From Leadbetterella sp040829825 (GTDB lineage: Bacteria > Bacteroidota > Bacteroidia > Cytophagales > Spirosomataceae): DNA of 64,000 nt. The notes under the pieces were generated by a model. It had not been told where the DNA came from and made no database searches. It was given only the letters and a program-made list of their open reading frames with translations. Shown piece after piece: positions 53,375 to 61,608 of this stretch. The stretch is taken from NCBI RefSeq assembly GCF_040829825.1, contig NZ_JBFOLH010000002.1; one strand, 5' to 3'. The position numbers and the translations under genes were made by a program. The stretch's first letter is position 1, and the number at the start of each line of letters is the position of its first letter.

Positions 53375-54502
53375 ATGAAAATACTGGCGAACTTTTCACG
53401 TGTTATCGTTGGGATGTACCTTATTTTCTCAGGATTTCTGAAGGTAGTAGACCCTTACGGCACAGCACTGAAACTAAAAGAATACTTTGAAGTATTTGCT
53501 ACAGACCTCCCGGCGCTGGGAGGCTTTTTTGAAGCGCTGAGCGCATCATCGGTCACTTTATCGGTGATTTTCTGCTGCCTTGAGCTGGTGATAGGGGTAG
53601 CATTGCTTTTCGGATTCAGGCTCCGTTTAACGGCATGGGCGGCCCTGCTGCTGATGACCTTTTTTACCTTCCTTACCTTTTATTCGGCGTACTTTAACCG
53701 GGTTACCGACTGCGGCTGCTTCGGTGAATTCCTGAAGCTGAAGCCCTGGGCTTCGTTCTGGAAAAACGTAGCCACCATGGTCCTGATCGTCATCCTGTTT
53801 ATATACCGTAAAAAATTCAGTAACTCCGGCGCCGGCACTCCCGCCGTATTGCTGGCGGTCATTATTTCGGCGGGCATCGGCATCTACAGCCTGAGCTACC
53901 TGCCGGTTATAGACATGCTGCCTTATGCGGTGGGTAAAAGTATCCCGGAACAAATGAAGCGCCCTGACGTGGCACCGCAGATCCGGTACGAGTTCCTGGA
54001 TAAATCAACAGGAGAAAGCATACCATCGGAAGAATACCTGATGGATACCCTTCGTTATACCTATAAGACCTCCACGGTATTGAATGAAGAAGCCATTAAA
54101 CCGCTGATCACCGACTTCAGCGTGGTAGATACCTCCGGTGCCGAAGCCCTGGCCGATGTGCTGGAAGGGAAAGTGCTGGTGCTTATCCTGAAGTCTACGG
54201 CAGATATTGAAAACCTGGAATTTAAAAAATACCGTGAAGTAGCGGCTAAAGCAGGTAAAATGCAGATAAAACCGGTTATCCTTACCCCGGAAACAGGAAT
54301 AGAAACTTACCTTAAAGCCAAAAAGCTGAATTACGCTTATTATTTCGCAGACGAAAAGGTACTTAAAACCATGGCCCGCAATAACCCCGTTATCTACCTT
54401 ATGCAGGACGGGCTGATTTTAGGGAAATGGAGCTTTAACCGCCTGCCGTCAGACGAGAAAATTAAAAAGTTGATTAACAATAGTACTACAGTTTATAGAT
54501 GA
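53375..54502 (+). CDS. DoxX-like membrane protein (BT_3928 family)
   Basis: A 375-residue membrane protein. Four to five helices in the first 190 residues resemble DoxX/MauE-type domains: RVIVGMYLIFSGFLKVVDP at the N-terminus, and a Cys pair in TDCGCFGEFLKLKPW. The remaining about 185 residues are a soluble domain with strands similar to a thioredoxin-like fold (VLVLILKSTADIENLEF) but without a CxxC. The arrangement suggests a role in disulfide or electron handling at the membrane; that is inference. Its end overlaps the start of aroK by 4 bp. Confidence 0.82.
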   Translation: MKILANFSRVIVGMYLIFSGFLKVVDPYGTALKLKEYFEVFATDLPALGGFFEALSASSVTLSVIFCCLELVIGVALLFGFRLRLTAWAALLLMTFFTFLTFYSAYFNRVTDCGCFGEFLKLKPWASFWKNVATMVLIVILFIYRKKFSNSGAGTPAVLLAVIISAGIGIYSLSYLPVIDMLPYAVGKSIPEQMKRPDVAPQIRYEFLDKSTGESIPSEEYLMDTLRYTYKTSTVLNEEAIKPLITDFSVVDTSGAEALADVLEGKVLVLILKSTADIENLEFKKYREVAAKAGKMQIKPVILTPETGIETYLKAKKLNYAYYFADEKVLKTMARNNPVIYLMQDGLILGKWSFNRLPSDEKIKKLINNSTTVYR

Positions 54503-55032
54503 CTACAAATATTTTTATGATTGGAATGCCGTCTTCCGGGAAAAGTACGTTAGGAAGACAATTGGCGAAAGAATTGAATTATGAATTCATTGATCTCGAT
54601 AAAAAGATTGAGCTGGCAGAGGGGAAGAAGATCAGTGAGATTTTCAATCTGGAAGGAGAGGAATATTTTAGGAAAATAGAAACAGAACAGCTTAAACGTA
54701 TCGAACCCAATGCAAGCCTGGTGATCGCCACCGGGGGCGGAACGCCCTGCAGCGGGAACAACATGGATTTTATCAAAGAAAACGGGATCAGCGTTTTCCT
54801 GGATGTTAAACCCCAGAAGCTGGAAGAAAGAATGCGCAATTCCAAGAAAAATAACCGCCCGCTCTACAACCTCGAAAGCGAATTGCTGGTAGATACGCTT
54901 ACCAAAACATACGACGAGCGGATCGGGATCTATAAGCGCGCGGATATTGTTATAGAAGGAGACACCGACGCCAATACCATACTCTGGATACTGGATGCGC
55001 ATTTCTCTAAAGCCATGAAAGACATTTTCTAA
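54499..55032 (+). CDS. aroK: Shikimate kinase
   Basis: A 177-residue P-loop kinase. Walker A is GMPSSGKSTLGRQLA (about residues 8-22); the shikimate-binding DLDKKIE and FRKIETEQL with Arg, and the GGGTPC motif, are all present. The lid region reads RMRNSKKNNRPLYN. It phosphorylates shikimate in the chorismate pathway. The ATGA overlap with the DoxX-like gene implies cotranslation. Confidence 0.95.
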   Translation: MTTNIFMIGMPSSGKSTLGRQLAKELNYEFIDLDKKIELAEGKKISEIFNLEGEEYFRKIETEQLKRIEPNASLVIATGGGTPCSGNNMDFIKENGISVFLDVKPQKLEERMRNSKKNNRPLYNLESELLVDTLTKTYDERIGIYKRADIVIEGDTDANTILWILDAHFSKAMKDIF

Positions 55033-55137
55033 TGCTATTTTAATCGCACAAACTAGGTTTGCTGCTCTATTTACACTAAAATCGCACTTGCAACAAGATA
55101 CTAAACAACTGGATTACAACAATTCATACTGCTCAAC

Positions 55138-56424
55138 ATGAGACGGCTTAAACACATTTATGGCAATTTTTTAGAGTGGCAGAAGGAGAACAGGAGTATT
55201 TTGATACTTCTTTTGGCAGGGTTTGTTATTGCTGTTGTGGCTGTACCGGATTGTACCACTCCGGGCAAATATGACAGAAGGGTCTGGATTTCGTGGGCAA
55301 ATTATATGCTTGAAAACGGGCTGCAGAATGTATATAAGCTGGGGGTGGATTATCTCCCCGTGACCCATTATATCCTGTACGTTTATGCATTACTGGCCGG
55401 AAGCACGGAAGCCATTATTCTGAACATCAACTCATTGAAGCTCTTCACTTTTGCAATTGAGCTGATCGGGATATTCTATGTTTATCAATTTATACGGGAA
55501 CGGTACAAAACCTACCGGCAGGCTGCGCTTTTCTGCCTGCTGATCCTGCTGAATCCTGCTTTCCTCTACGATTCTCTGCTGTACGGCCAGTGGGACGGTA
55601 TCTACACCACCCTCGTTTTCATGAGCTTCTACTACGCCACCCGGAACCGGCTGGCACTGAGCATCCTGTTTTTCTTTATAGCGCTCAATGCCAAGATCCA
55701 GGCGCTGGTTTACCTGCCGCTCATCGGGTTTGTATGTCTTGAGCATATGATCGAGAAATTTGAACCGGGGAAAGTGCTGAAAGCGTTTATCCCGATGATC
55801 ATCTTCCAGGTGCTCATCCTGCTGCCTTTTGCACTTACCGGCGACCTGCTGAAGGTATACCATGTGGCCGTTGATATGGTAGGCAGGTATCCCCTGATTT
55901 CGATGGGAGCCAATAACTTCTGGTTTTTTATCTTTGAAAACCCCGTCCGGGAGCTGGATGTGCAGGGACATTGGGGGCTGAGCTACAATTCATGGGGTCT
56001 CCTGGCTTTTTGCCTGGCCATGATGGTCATCTTTGTGCCCATGCTGATCTATTTTATCCGCAAAATACAGCAGAAAGATTACTTCGGGCGGTACCCGGTA
56101 GATAAGCTTTTGATGATGGGCATACTGATCCCGATCGTCTTCTTTTATTTTAATACGCAGATGCATGCCCGTTATGCCCATTCGGCTATCCTTTTTGCGG
56201 GCTGTTACGCCCTTTACACCCATCGTTTCCTGATTTACGGGCTGGTGAGTGTGGCTTATTTTCTGAACCTTGAAATTGCCTCCAAGATTCTCAAAGGCAA
56301 TATCCTGGAATACGAACAATTCTTCATGCGTCCGCGTTTCGTGGCTTTTCTTTTTGGCATTGTTTTGATCATGGGACTGCTGAACCTGTACAGGGGTACA
56401 GGCCGGAAAACGATCTCAGAATAA
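55138..56424 (+). CDS. GT-C-type membrane glycosyltransferase
   Basis: A 428-residue protein with about ten hydrophobic helices. Features fit the GT-C fold: a first extracellular loop with acidic residues (VPDCTTPGKYDRRVW, about residues 36-50), a NPAFLYDSLLYGQWDGI segment similar to GT87/GT39-type mannosyl- or related transferases, and aromatic-rich helices. The likely donor is a polyprenyl-linked sugar used at the outer face of the inner membrane. Specificity cannot be given. It converges with the nnr gene, stops 9 bp apart. Confidence 0.78.
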   Translation: MRRLKHIYGNFLEWQKENRSILILLLAGFVIAVVAVPDCTTPGKYDRRVWISWANYMLENGLQNVYKLGVDYLPVTHYILYVYALLAGSTEAIILNINSLKLFTFAIELIGIFYVYQFIRERYKTYRQAALFCLLILLNPAFLYDSLLYGQWDGIYTTLVFMSFYYATRNRLALSILFFFIALNAKIQALVYLPLIGFVCLEHMIEKFEPGKVLKAFIPMIIFQVLILLPFALTGDLLKVYHVAVDMVGRYPLISMGANNFWFFIFENPVRELDVQGHWGLSYNSWGLLAFCLAMMVIFVPMLIYFIRKIQQKDYFGRYPVDKLLMMGILIPIVFFYFNTQMHARYAHSAILFAGCYALYTHRFLIYGLVSVAYFLNLEIASKILKGNILEYEQFFMRPRFVAFLFGIVLIMGLLNLYRGTGRKTISE

Positions 56425-56433
56425 GAGAGCTTC

Positions 56434-57936
56434 TTACCGGTTACCTTCCGGTGCGATTTCCTGCCATGCGGCAGGCAGGGCATGTACAATGTCAGAAGCC
56501 GTCATTCCCCTCCGCCCGGTTTGCCCGGCGGCAATATCTCCTGCCAGGCCATGCAGAAACACGCCTGTAACAACGGCTTCTTCAGGAGGGTAACCCTGTG
56601 CCAGCAGCGAGGTGATAATGCCTGTCAGCACATCGCCGCTGCCTCCTTTTGCCATCCCGTAATTGCCTGTCGAATTATAGGATATACTGCCGTCCGGGAA
56701 AACAAGGGCTGAATTGGCTCCTTTGACCACAACAATTGCGCCTGCCCGGCCGGAAAGCTGTTTCGCTTTTTCCAGCTTTTCGAAATCATCTTTCCAGGGC
56801 CCGGTCAGCCTTTCCAGCTCTTTGGGGTGCGGGGTCAGGATAGAATTCCGGGGGATCCGTGAAAAAGAATCCGGGTTACGGGCGAGAATATTCAGGGCGT
56901 CAGCGTCGAGTACCAGGGGCGGGAGGCCCTCTGAGGCCAGGAACTGCAGGAAAGCCGCTTCCGTTTTTTCACCGGTACCCATTCCTATTCCTATGCCCAC
57001 AGAAGAAAAGTGCTGAAATTTACGGGGAAAGGTATCGAGGTACTCTTCTTCTGCCGCGGTGATGACCATGGCTTCGGGTACAGCGGTTTGCAGGGGAATA
57101 TAGCCACAGCGGGGCGCGTAAGCCGTTACCAGGCCGCAGCCGGTTTTCAAGGCTGCCCGGGCAGCTAAAATCACCGCACCTGTTTTGCCGTAGCTTCCGC
57201 CGGCAATCAACGCATGCCCGAAGGTTCCCTTGTGGGCAAAACGGGAAGGCGTTTTGATCAGGGCCCGAACGGTATCCGTAACTATATACCGCTCAGCAGC
57301 CCGGAAGTGATCTTCCAGGCCGATATCAATCACCTTAAAATCTTCTGCCCTCGATGCATTTTCAGGCAGCAGGAGCGCTTTTTTAGGGCAATGAAAGGTG
57401 TAGACCCGGTGGGCTTTTATGACCGGCGCGCTGCTACCGGTATGGGCATCGGCCAACAGGCCCGACGGCATGTCTACGGCAAGTACGCGCCGCCCAGAGG
57501 CATTTACCTGCTCTGCTATGGAAGCCCAGCCGGGGGCCAGCGGCCGGTTCAGGCCGTACCCGTATAAAGCGTCGATGATCACGGTATCTTCAGCAAGATC
57601 CAGCCGGGAGCTGAAGTCAAAAAAAGTAACGGGCACCTCGCCCAGGCGTTTTTGATTTTCAAGATTATCAGGAGAATAAGACGCTGATTTGAGCAGGCGG
57701 ACTTCAGCATGACCGCCTGCTGAAAAGAGCATGCGGGCCAGCGCCAGGCCGTCGCCGCCGTTGTTCCCCGGACCGCAGAGAATAGTAAAATGCGTGGTAT
57801 ATATATCCAGATCCGCTTTCAGGCATTCGAAAAGGGCGGCCGCAGCCTTTTCCATCAATTGCCAGGAACTGATCTGCCGGACCTCCAGGGTGCGGGTGTC
57901 GGCCTCTTTCAGCTGCTGTGCCGTGAGAATGTTCAT
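56434..57936 (-). CDS. nnr: Bifunctional NAD(P)H-hydrate epimerase/ADP-dependent dehydratase
   Basis: A 500-residue fusion. The N-terminal YjeF domain (about 1-215) has CGPGNNGGDGLALARML with the epimerase glycine-rich loop. The C-terminal ribokinase-like dehydratase (about 225-500) has HALIAGGSYGKTGAVILAARAALKTG, LTPHPKELERL, VVKGANS and AKGGSGDVLTGIITSLL with the catalytic Asp. It repairs hydrated NAD(P)H. It is a single leftward gene and converges with the glycosyltransferase gene. Signs are unambiguous. Confidence 0.96.
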   Translation of the reverse strand: MNILTAQQLKEADTRTLEVRQISSWQLMEKAAAALFECLKADLDIYTTHFTILCGPGNNGGDGLALARMLFSAGGHAEVRLLKSASYSPDNLENQKRLGEVPVTFFDFSSRLDLAEDTVIIDALYGYGLNRPLAPGWASIAEQVNASGRRVLAVDMPSGLLADAHTGSSAPVIKAHRVYTFHCPKKALLLPENASRAEDFKVIDIGLEDHFRAAERYIVTDTVRALIKTPSRFAHKGTFGHALIAGGSYGKTGAVILAARAALKTGCGLVTAYAPRCGYIPLQTAVPEAMVITAAEEEYLDTFPRKFQHFSSVGIGIGMGTGEKTEAAFLQFLASEGLPPLVLDADALNILARNPDSFSRIPRNSILTPHPKELERLTGPWKDDFEKLEKAKQLSGRAGAIVVVKGANSALVFPDGSISYNSTGNYGMAKGGSGDVLTGIITSLLAQGYPPEEAVVTGVFLHGLAGDIAAGQTGRRGMTASDIVHALPAAWQEIAPEGNR

Positions 57937-57980
57937 GGAGAATGATTTTAGGATAAAAGTAAGCGGATATCATCAGAATG

Positions 57981-58028
57981 AAAAGAGCCGGTTAAAAATC
58001 TTTTGGCAGACTCCTAACCGGCTCTTTT
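57981..58028 (-). terminator. Terminator of the pyrophosphatase gene
   Basis: A perfect 14-bp stem (AAAAGAGCCGGTTA, 57981-57994, with 58015-58028) and a 20-base loop, 13 bp past the hppA stop. The leftward transcript would end in CTCTTTT. Confidence 0.8.
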
Positions 58029-58041
58029 CTGTAGGCAAAGC

Positions 58042-60687
58042 TTATTTCTCCCGTACCGAAACCGCTATACGGCGGTTTTGCTTTTTGCCTTCTTCGGTAT
58101 CGTTAGAGGCTACCGGGTGTTCCTGTCCGAAACCTTCTGACGTCAGCCGCTCAGCCGCAATACCCAGGTTAACCAGGGCATTTTTAACGTTGGAAGCTCT
58201 TTCGTCAGAAAGCTTCAGATTGCCTTCAGCCGTACCGGTATTATCGGTATAGCCGCCGATCTTCACTTTTACATTAGGGTATTCGGTGAGAATGGCTGCA
58301 ATATTTTCCACCTCTTTCATGCTGGTTTCGTCGATCTCGTTGCTTCCTGATTTGAAGTTGAGATCCACAAAATTGAACCAGTTGTCATTGCCCGGCTTCT
58401 TACTGTCATCTTCAATGAATCCGATCAGCTGATCTTCGATCCCGTTATCAAAGAAAGAAAGCTTAAGGCCCGAAGGCAGGACTTTTTCTACAGAAACCCG
58501 TTCAACCACCACTACGTCATCATCATCGGCTTCTGATTCACTAAAAGCAGTATTGGCAATGTACGGAGCAATCACCAGCGATACGATAGACATCAGCTTG
58601 ATCAGGATATTCATGGAAGGACCTGAAGTATCTTTGAACGGATCGCCTACGGTGTCGCCTGTTACCGCCGCTTTGTGCGGATCAGAGCCTTTTTTGTAAG
58701 GAAGGCCGTCAATGATCACGCCTTTTTCGAATGATTTTTTAGCATTATCCCATGCACCGCCGGCGTTAGACTGGAAGATCCCCATCAGTACGCCGGATAC
58801 CGTTACACCGGCCAGCAGACCACCCAGGATCTCTGCAGAGCTGGTATCGGCAAACATGCCTTTCAGTCCGAACCCTACAATTACCGGCATCAGGATAGCA
58901 ATGGCGCCCGGAGCAATCATCTGCCGGATAGAAGCTTTGGTAGAGATCTCTACGCATTTTTCATATTCAGGAGTGGCTTTGTACTCCATAATACCGGGAA
59001 TCTCCCGGAACTGGCGACGAACCTCATTCACCATTTCCATGGCTGCCTTACCTACCGCGGAGATAGCCAGGGCAGAGAAGATGAACGGGATCATACCTCC
59101 TACAAAAAGCCCGGCCAGTACCGGAGCCTTATAAATGTTGATGGCATCGATTCCGGAAATACCCACAAACGCTGCAAAAAGGGCCAGCGAAGTCAGGGCG
59201 GCAGAAGCAATGGCGAAGCCTTTGCCGGTAGCGGCAGTGGTATTGCCCACGGCATCCAGGTTATCGGTTCTTTCACGTACTTCCGGGTTCAGCTGAGACA
59301 TTTCGGCAATACCACCGGCGTTATCGGCAATAGGACCGAAAGCATCAATAGCCAGCTGCATGGCTGTTGTAGCCATCATACCGGCTGCCGCAATCGATAC
59401 CCCGTAAAGGCCTGCAAAAGAATACGATACCACGATACCCACGGCCAGGATAAGGATAGGAATAACGGTTGACTCCATACCTACCGCCAGACCGCCAATG
59501 ATGTTGGTAGCATGACCTGTACCCGATTTCTGGACAATAGAGTCTACCGGCCTTCTGTTCATGGCTGTGTAGTATTCGGTTACGACAGACATCAGCGCAC
59601 CTACGATCAGCCCGGTTACAATAGAGAAGAATACACCGTTAGCGGTAAATTCAAATCCTCTCAGCGACAGCGTTTCAGGCAGGATATGCAGGGTCAGGAA
59701 GTAAGAAGCTATCAGGGTAATTACAATAGACGTCCAGTTACCTAAGTTAAGCGCATTCTGCACGGAGGCATTTTCGTTTTTAACCCGTACAAACCAGGTA
59801 CCGATCCACGAAGCCAGCACACCTACACCGGCAATAAGCATAGGCAGCAGCACCGGTGAATACCCGTCAAAGTTATCGGTTACATTGATCTCCTGGCCCA
59901 GCACCATGGTAGCCAGGATAGTAGCCACGTACGAACCGAAAAGGTCAGCGCCCATACCGGCCACGTCACCCACGTTATCGCCCACGTTATCGGCAATGGT
60001 AGCCGGGTTACGAACGTCATCTTCCGGGATACCTGCTTCCACTTTACCTACAAGGTCAGCGCCTACGTCAGCGGCTTTGGTATAAATACCGCCACCTACC
60101 CGGGCAAACAGGGCGATAGACTCGGCTCCGAGAGAGAAGCCGGCCAGTACTTCTATGGCTTTTTTCATCTCTACCGAAGTAAGGCCCAGCCCCTGGGCGA
60201 AATGATTATAGAAAATGATGAACAGTCCGCCGAAACCAAGCACGGCCAGTCCGGCTACGCCCATACCCATAACCGCACCCCCTGTAAACGATACGTTCAG
60301 GGCTTTGGCAAGAGAGGTTTTGGCGGCCTGGGCTGTTCTTACATTGGCCCGTGTTGCCACTTTCATACCGATGTACCCGGCCAGCGCCGAAAATACCGCA
60401 CCGATAAGGAAAGAAAGAGCGATCAGCGGAGAAGAATGGATGGGATGCGCCGGGGTTCCTTCATCACTGCCTAAAAAGAACAGGACAATGGCTGTTGGCA
60501 AAGCAAACATGGCCAGGATTCTCCACTCTGCTTTCAGGAAAGCAATGGCTCCGTCAGCTATGTAACCGGAAAGTCTTTTCATATTTTCTTCGCCGGCGTC
60601 CTGTTTGGATACCCAGTTGAACTTCAGGGCGGTGTAAATCAGGCCCACCAGTCCGAACAGAGGCACTAAGTAAACAATTGAATTCAT
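58042..60687 (-). CDS. hppA: Membrane-bound proton pyrophosphatase fused to a C-terminal OmpA-like domain
   Basis: An 881-residue protein. Residues 1 to about 735 are a 16-helix membrane pyrophosphatase: GGGIYTKAADVGADLVGKVE, NVGDNVGDVAGMGADLF and the C-terminal KAAVTGDTVGDPFKDTSGPS carry the catalytic Asp and Lys residues. GNTTAATGKG has Ala in the position that marks K+-dependent enzymes. The gate Glu common in helix 6 is missing (LFGSYVATI) and a Glu is found in helix 5 (LGAESIALFARVGG), as in the Flavobacterium-type H+ pumps. About 770-881 is an OmpA domain with GYTDNTG and LSDERASNV. As the C-terminus of these pumps is extracytoplasmic, the domain could hold peptidoglycan. The ATG at 60687 starts the pump; 12 upstream codons are discounted. 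Confidence 0.95.
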   Translation of the reverse strand: MNSIVYLVPLFGLVGLIYTALKFNWVSKQDAGEENMKRLSGYIADGAIAFLKAEWRILAMFALPTAIVLFFLGSDEGTPAHPIHSSPLIALSFLIGAVFSALAGYIGMKVATRANVRTAQAAKTSLAKALNVSFTGGAVMGMGVAGLAVLGFGGLFIIFYNHFAQGLGLTSVEMKKAIEVLAGFSLGAESIALFARVGGGIYTKAADVGADLVGKVEAGIPEDDVRNPATIADNVGDNVGDVAGMGADLFGSYVATILATMVLGQEINVTDNFDGYSPVLLPMLIAGVGVLASWIGTWFVRVKNENASVQNALNLGNWTSIVITLIASYFLTLHILPETLSLRGFEFTANGVFFSIVTGLIVGALMSVVTEYYTAMNRRPVDSIVQKSGTGHATNIIGGLAVGMESTVIPILILAVGIVVSYSFAGLYGVSIAAAGMMATTAMQLAIDAFGPIADNAGGIAEMSQLNPEVRERTDNLDAVGNTTAATGKGFAIASAALTSLALFAAFVGISGIDAINIYKAPVLAGLFVGGMIPFIFSALAISAVGKAAMEMVNEVRRQFREIPGIMEYKATPEYEKCVEISTKASIRQMIAPGAIAILMPVIVGFGLKGMFADTSSAEILGGLLAGVTVSGVLMGIFQSNAGGAWDNAKKSFEKGVIIDGLPYKKGSDPHKAAVTGDTVGDPFKDTSGPSMNILIKLMSIVSLVIAPYIANTAFSESEADDDDVVVVERVSVEKVLPSGLKLSFFDNGIEDQLIGFIEDDSKKPGNDNWFNFVDLNFKSGSNEIDETSMKEVENIAAILTEYPNVKVKIGGYTDNTGTAEGNLKLSDERASNVKNALVNLGIAAERLTSEGFGQEHPVASNDTEEGKKQNRRIAVSVREK

Positions 60688-60720
60688 AATTAAATGGTTA
60701 TATCTTTTGATAAAATCGTG

Positions 60721-60728
60721 CAAATTTA
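60721..60728 (-). promoter_or_regulatory. -7 element TAAATTTG upstream of hppA
   Basis: Leftward TAAATTTG is an exact TAnnTTTG match 33 bp before the ATG. Another exact match, TATCTTTG, lies further up at 60762-60769. Confidence 0.4.
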
Positions 60729-60833
60729 TACGATCAGGGAGAGAATAAAAAGTAATTTGTGCAAAGATATTTGGTTTAGTTATATATAAGGGAGGAACTT
60801 CAACTCCTGAATTTTTATGGCCGGGAGCCTCTC

Positions 60834-61235
60834 TTACAGAATCTTCATGAATTCATCAAGAGAAAGAGTGGGAACTTCCGGGAATGGAACAGTTGTCAGA
60901 ATGTTAAAATGCTTGTCTTCAGTTACGAGATAATCTGCGTTAAATGCGATAGCACAATCAGAATATTTATTGTCATCAGGGTCGGCAGAAATTAAATTCC
61001 ACTGATAATAGGTATTAATAAATTCTATGTTGGGCAGTTCTGATAACAAAGCCATGAAAGCCCCCGCTGTAGTTTGACCGTATTTTTGAGTGATGATTTC
61101 TTTGTATTCAAGTAAAATTTCCGAAGTTACGGCTAACTCATATTCTCCGCCTATCAATGATTGGTAGATATGATGATAAGGAGATCGGGAAGTAAGACAA
61201 ACGACCAGTATATTACAGTCTAGAACAATTTTCAT
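60834..61235 (-). CDS. PIN-domain toxin of a type II toxin-antitoxin pair
   Basis: A 133-residue protein. The acidic set of the PIN nuclease is in place: Asp in IVLDCNILV (residue 6), Glu in SEILLEYKEI (about 40), and the Asp cluster in DPDDNKYSDCAIAF (about 85-98) with VTEDKHF following. It would cleave RNA when free of its partner. The gene begins 3 bp after the small upstream gene in the same direction, the usual antitoxin-first order. Both genes are more AT-rich than their neighbours, which suggests acquisition. The specific RNA target is not known. Confidence 0.88.
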   Translation of the reverse strand: MKIVLDCNILVVCLTSRSPYHHIYQSLIGGEYELAVTSEILLEYKEIITQKYGQTTAGAFMALLSELPNIEFINTYYQWNLISADPDDNKYSDCAIAFNADYLVTEDKHFNILTTVPFPEVPTLSLDEFMKIL

Positions 61236-61238
61236 TGC

Positions 61239-61451
61239 CTATGAAGTTTTTCGAAAATGTTCCTTTTTCCACTTATTAAAAACCCCCTCAGAATATTGCC
61301 TTTCATCAAAAGCATTATCAGCACTGCGAACTACCTTTTCTGACAGGTAAGCTACTAATAAAGACTTGATTTCTGCTACGTCTTTTTCGTCTTTCAGGTA
61401 CTTCAGTACTTTTAAAACCTCTAATTGTGAATTATTTAATACCGCTGCCAT
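61239..61451 (-). CDS. Antitoxin partner of the PIN toxin
   Basis: A 70-residue protein starting at ATG 61449-61451 (a TTG nine codons earlier is less likely). It is helical and charged, with MAAVLNNSQLEVLKVLKYL, KSLLVAYLSEKVVRSADNAFDER and a basic C-terminus WKKEHFRKTS. It has the size, placement and composition of antitoxins paired with this PIN group in Bacteroidota; the C-terminal part probably wraps the toxin. DNA-binding is not obvious from the sequence. Both genes should be in one transcript starting in the AT-rich region above 61451. Confidence 0.75.
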   Translation of the reverse strand: MAAVLNNSQLEVLKVLKYLKDEKDVAEIKSLLVAYLSEKVVRSADNAFDERQYSEGVFNKWKKEHFRKTS

Positions 61452-61608
61452 TTCTATCAGTTTTCTACAAAAATACAAAATTACAAGTTAAATTAAAAAT
61501 GTTTTGTCATAGACATACGCATCAATTGTTCCTTCTTCGGCCTCATTCTGAAATCTTATTGCTATTTTTACACTTCCAATCATTGTGATCCTATCTCTAA
61601 AGCATTAA

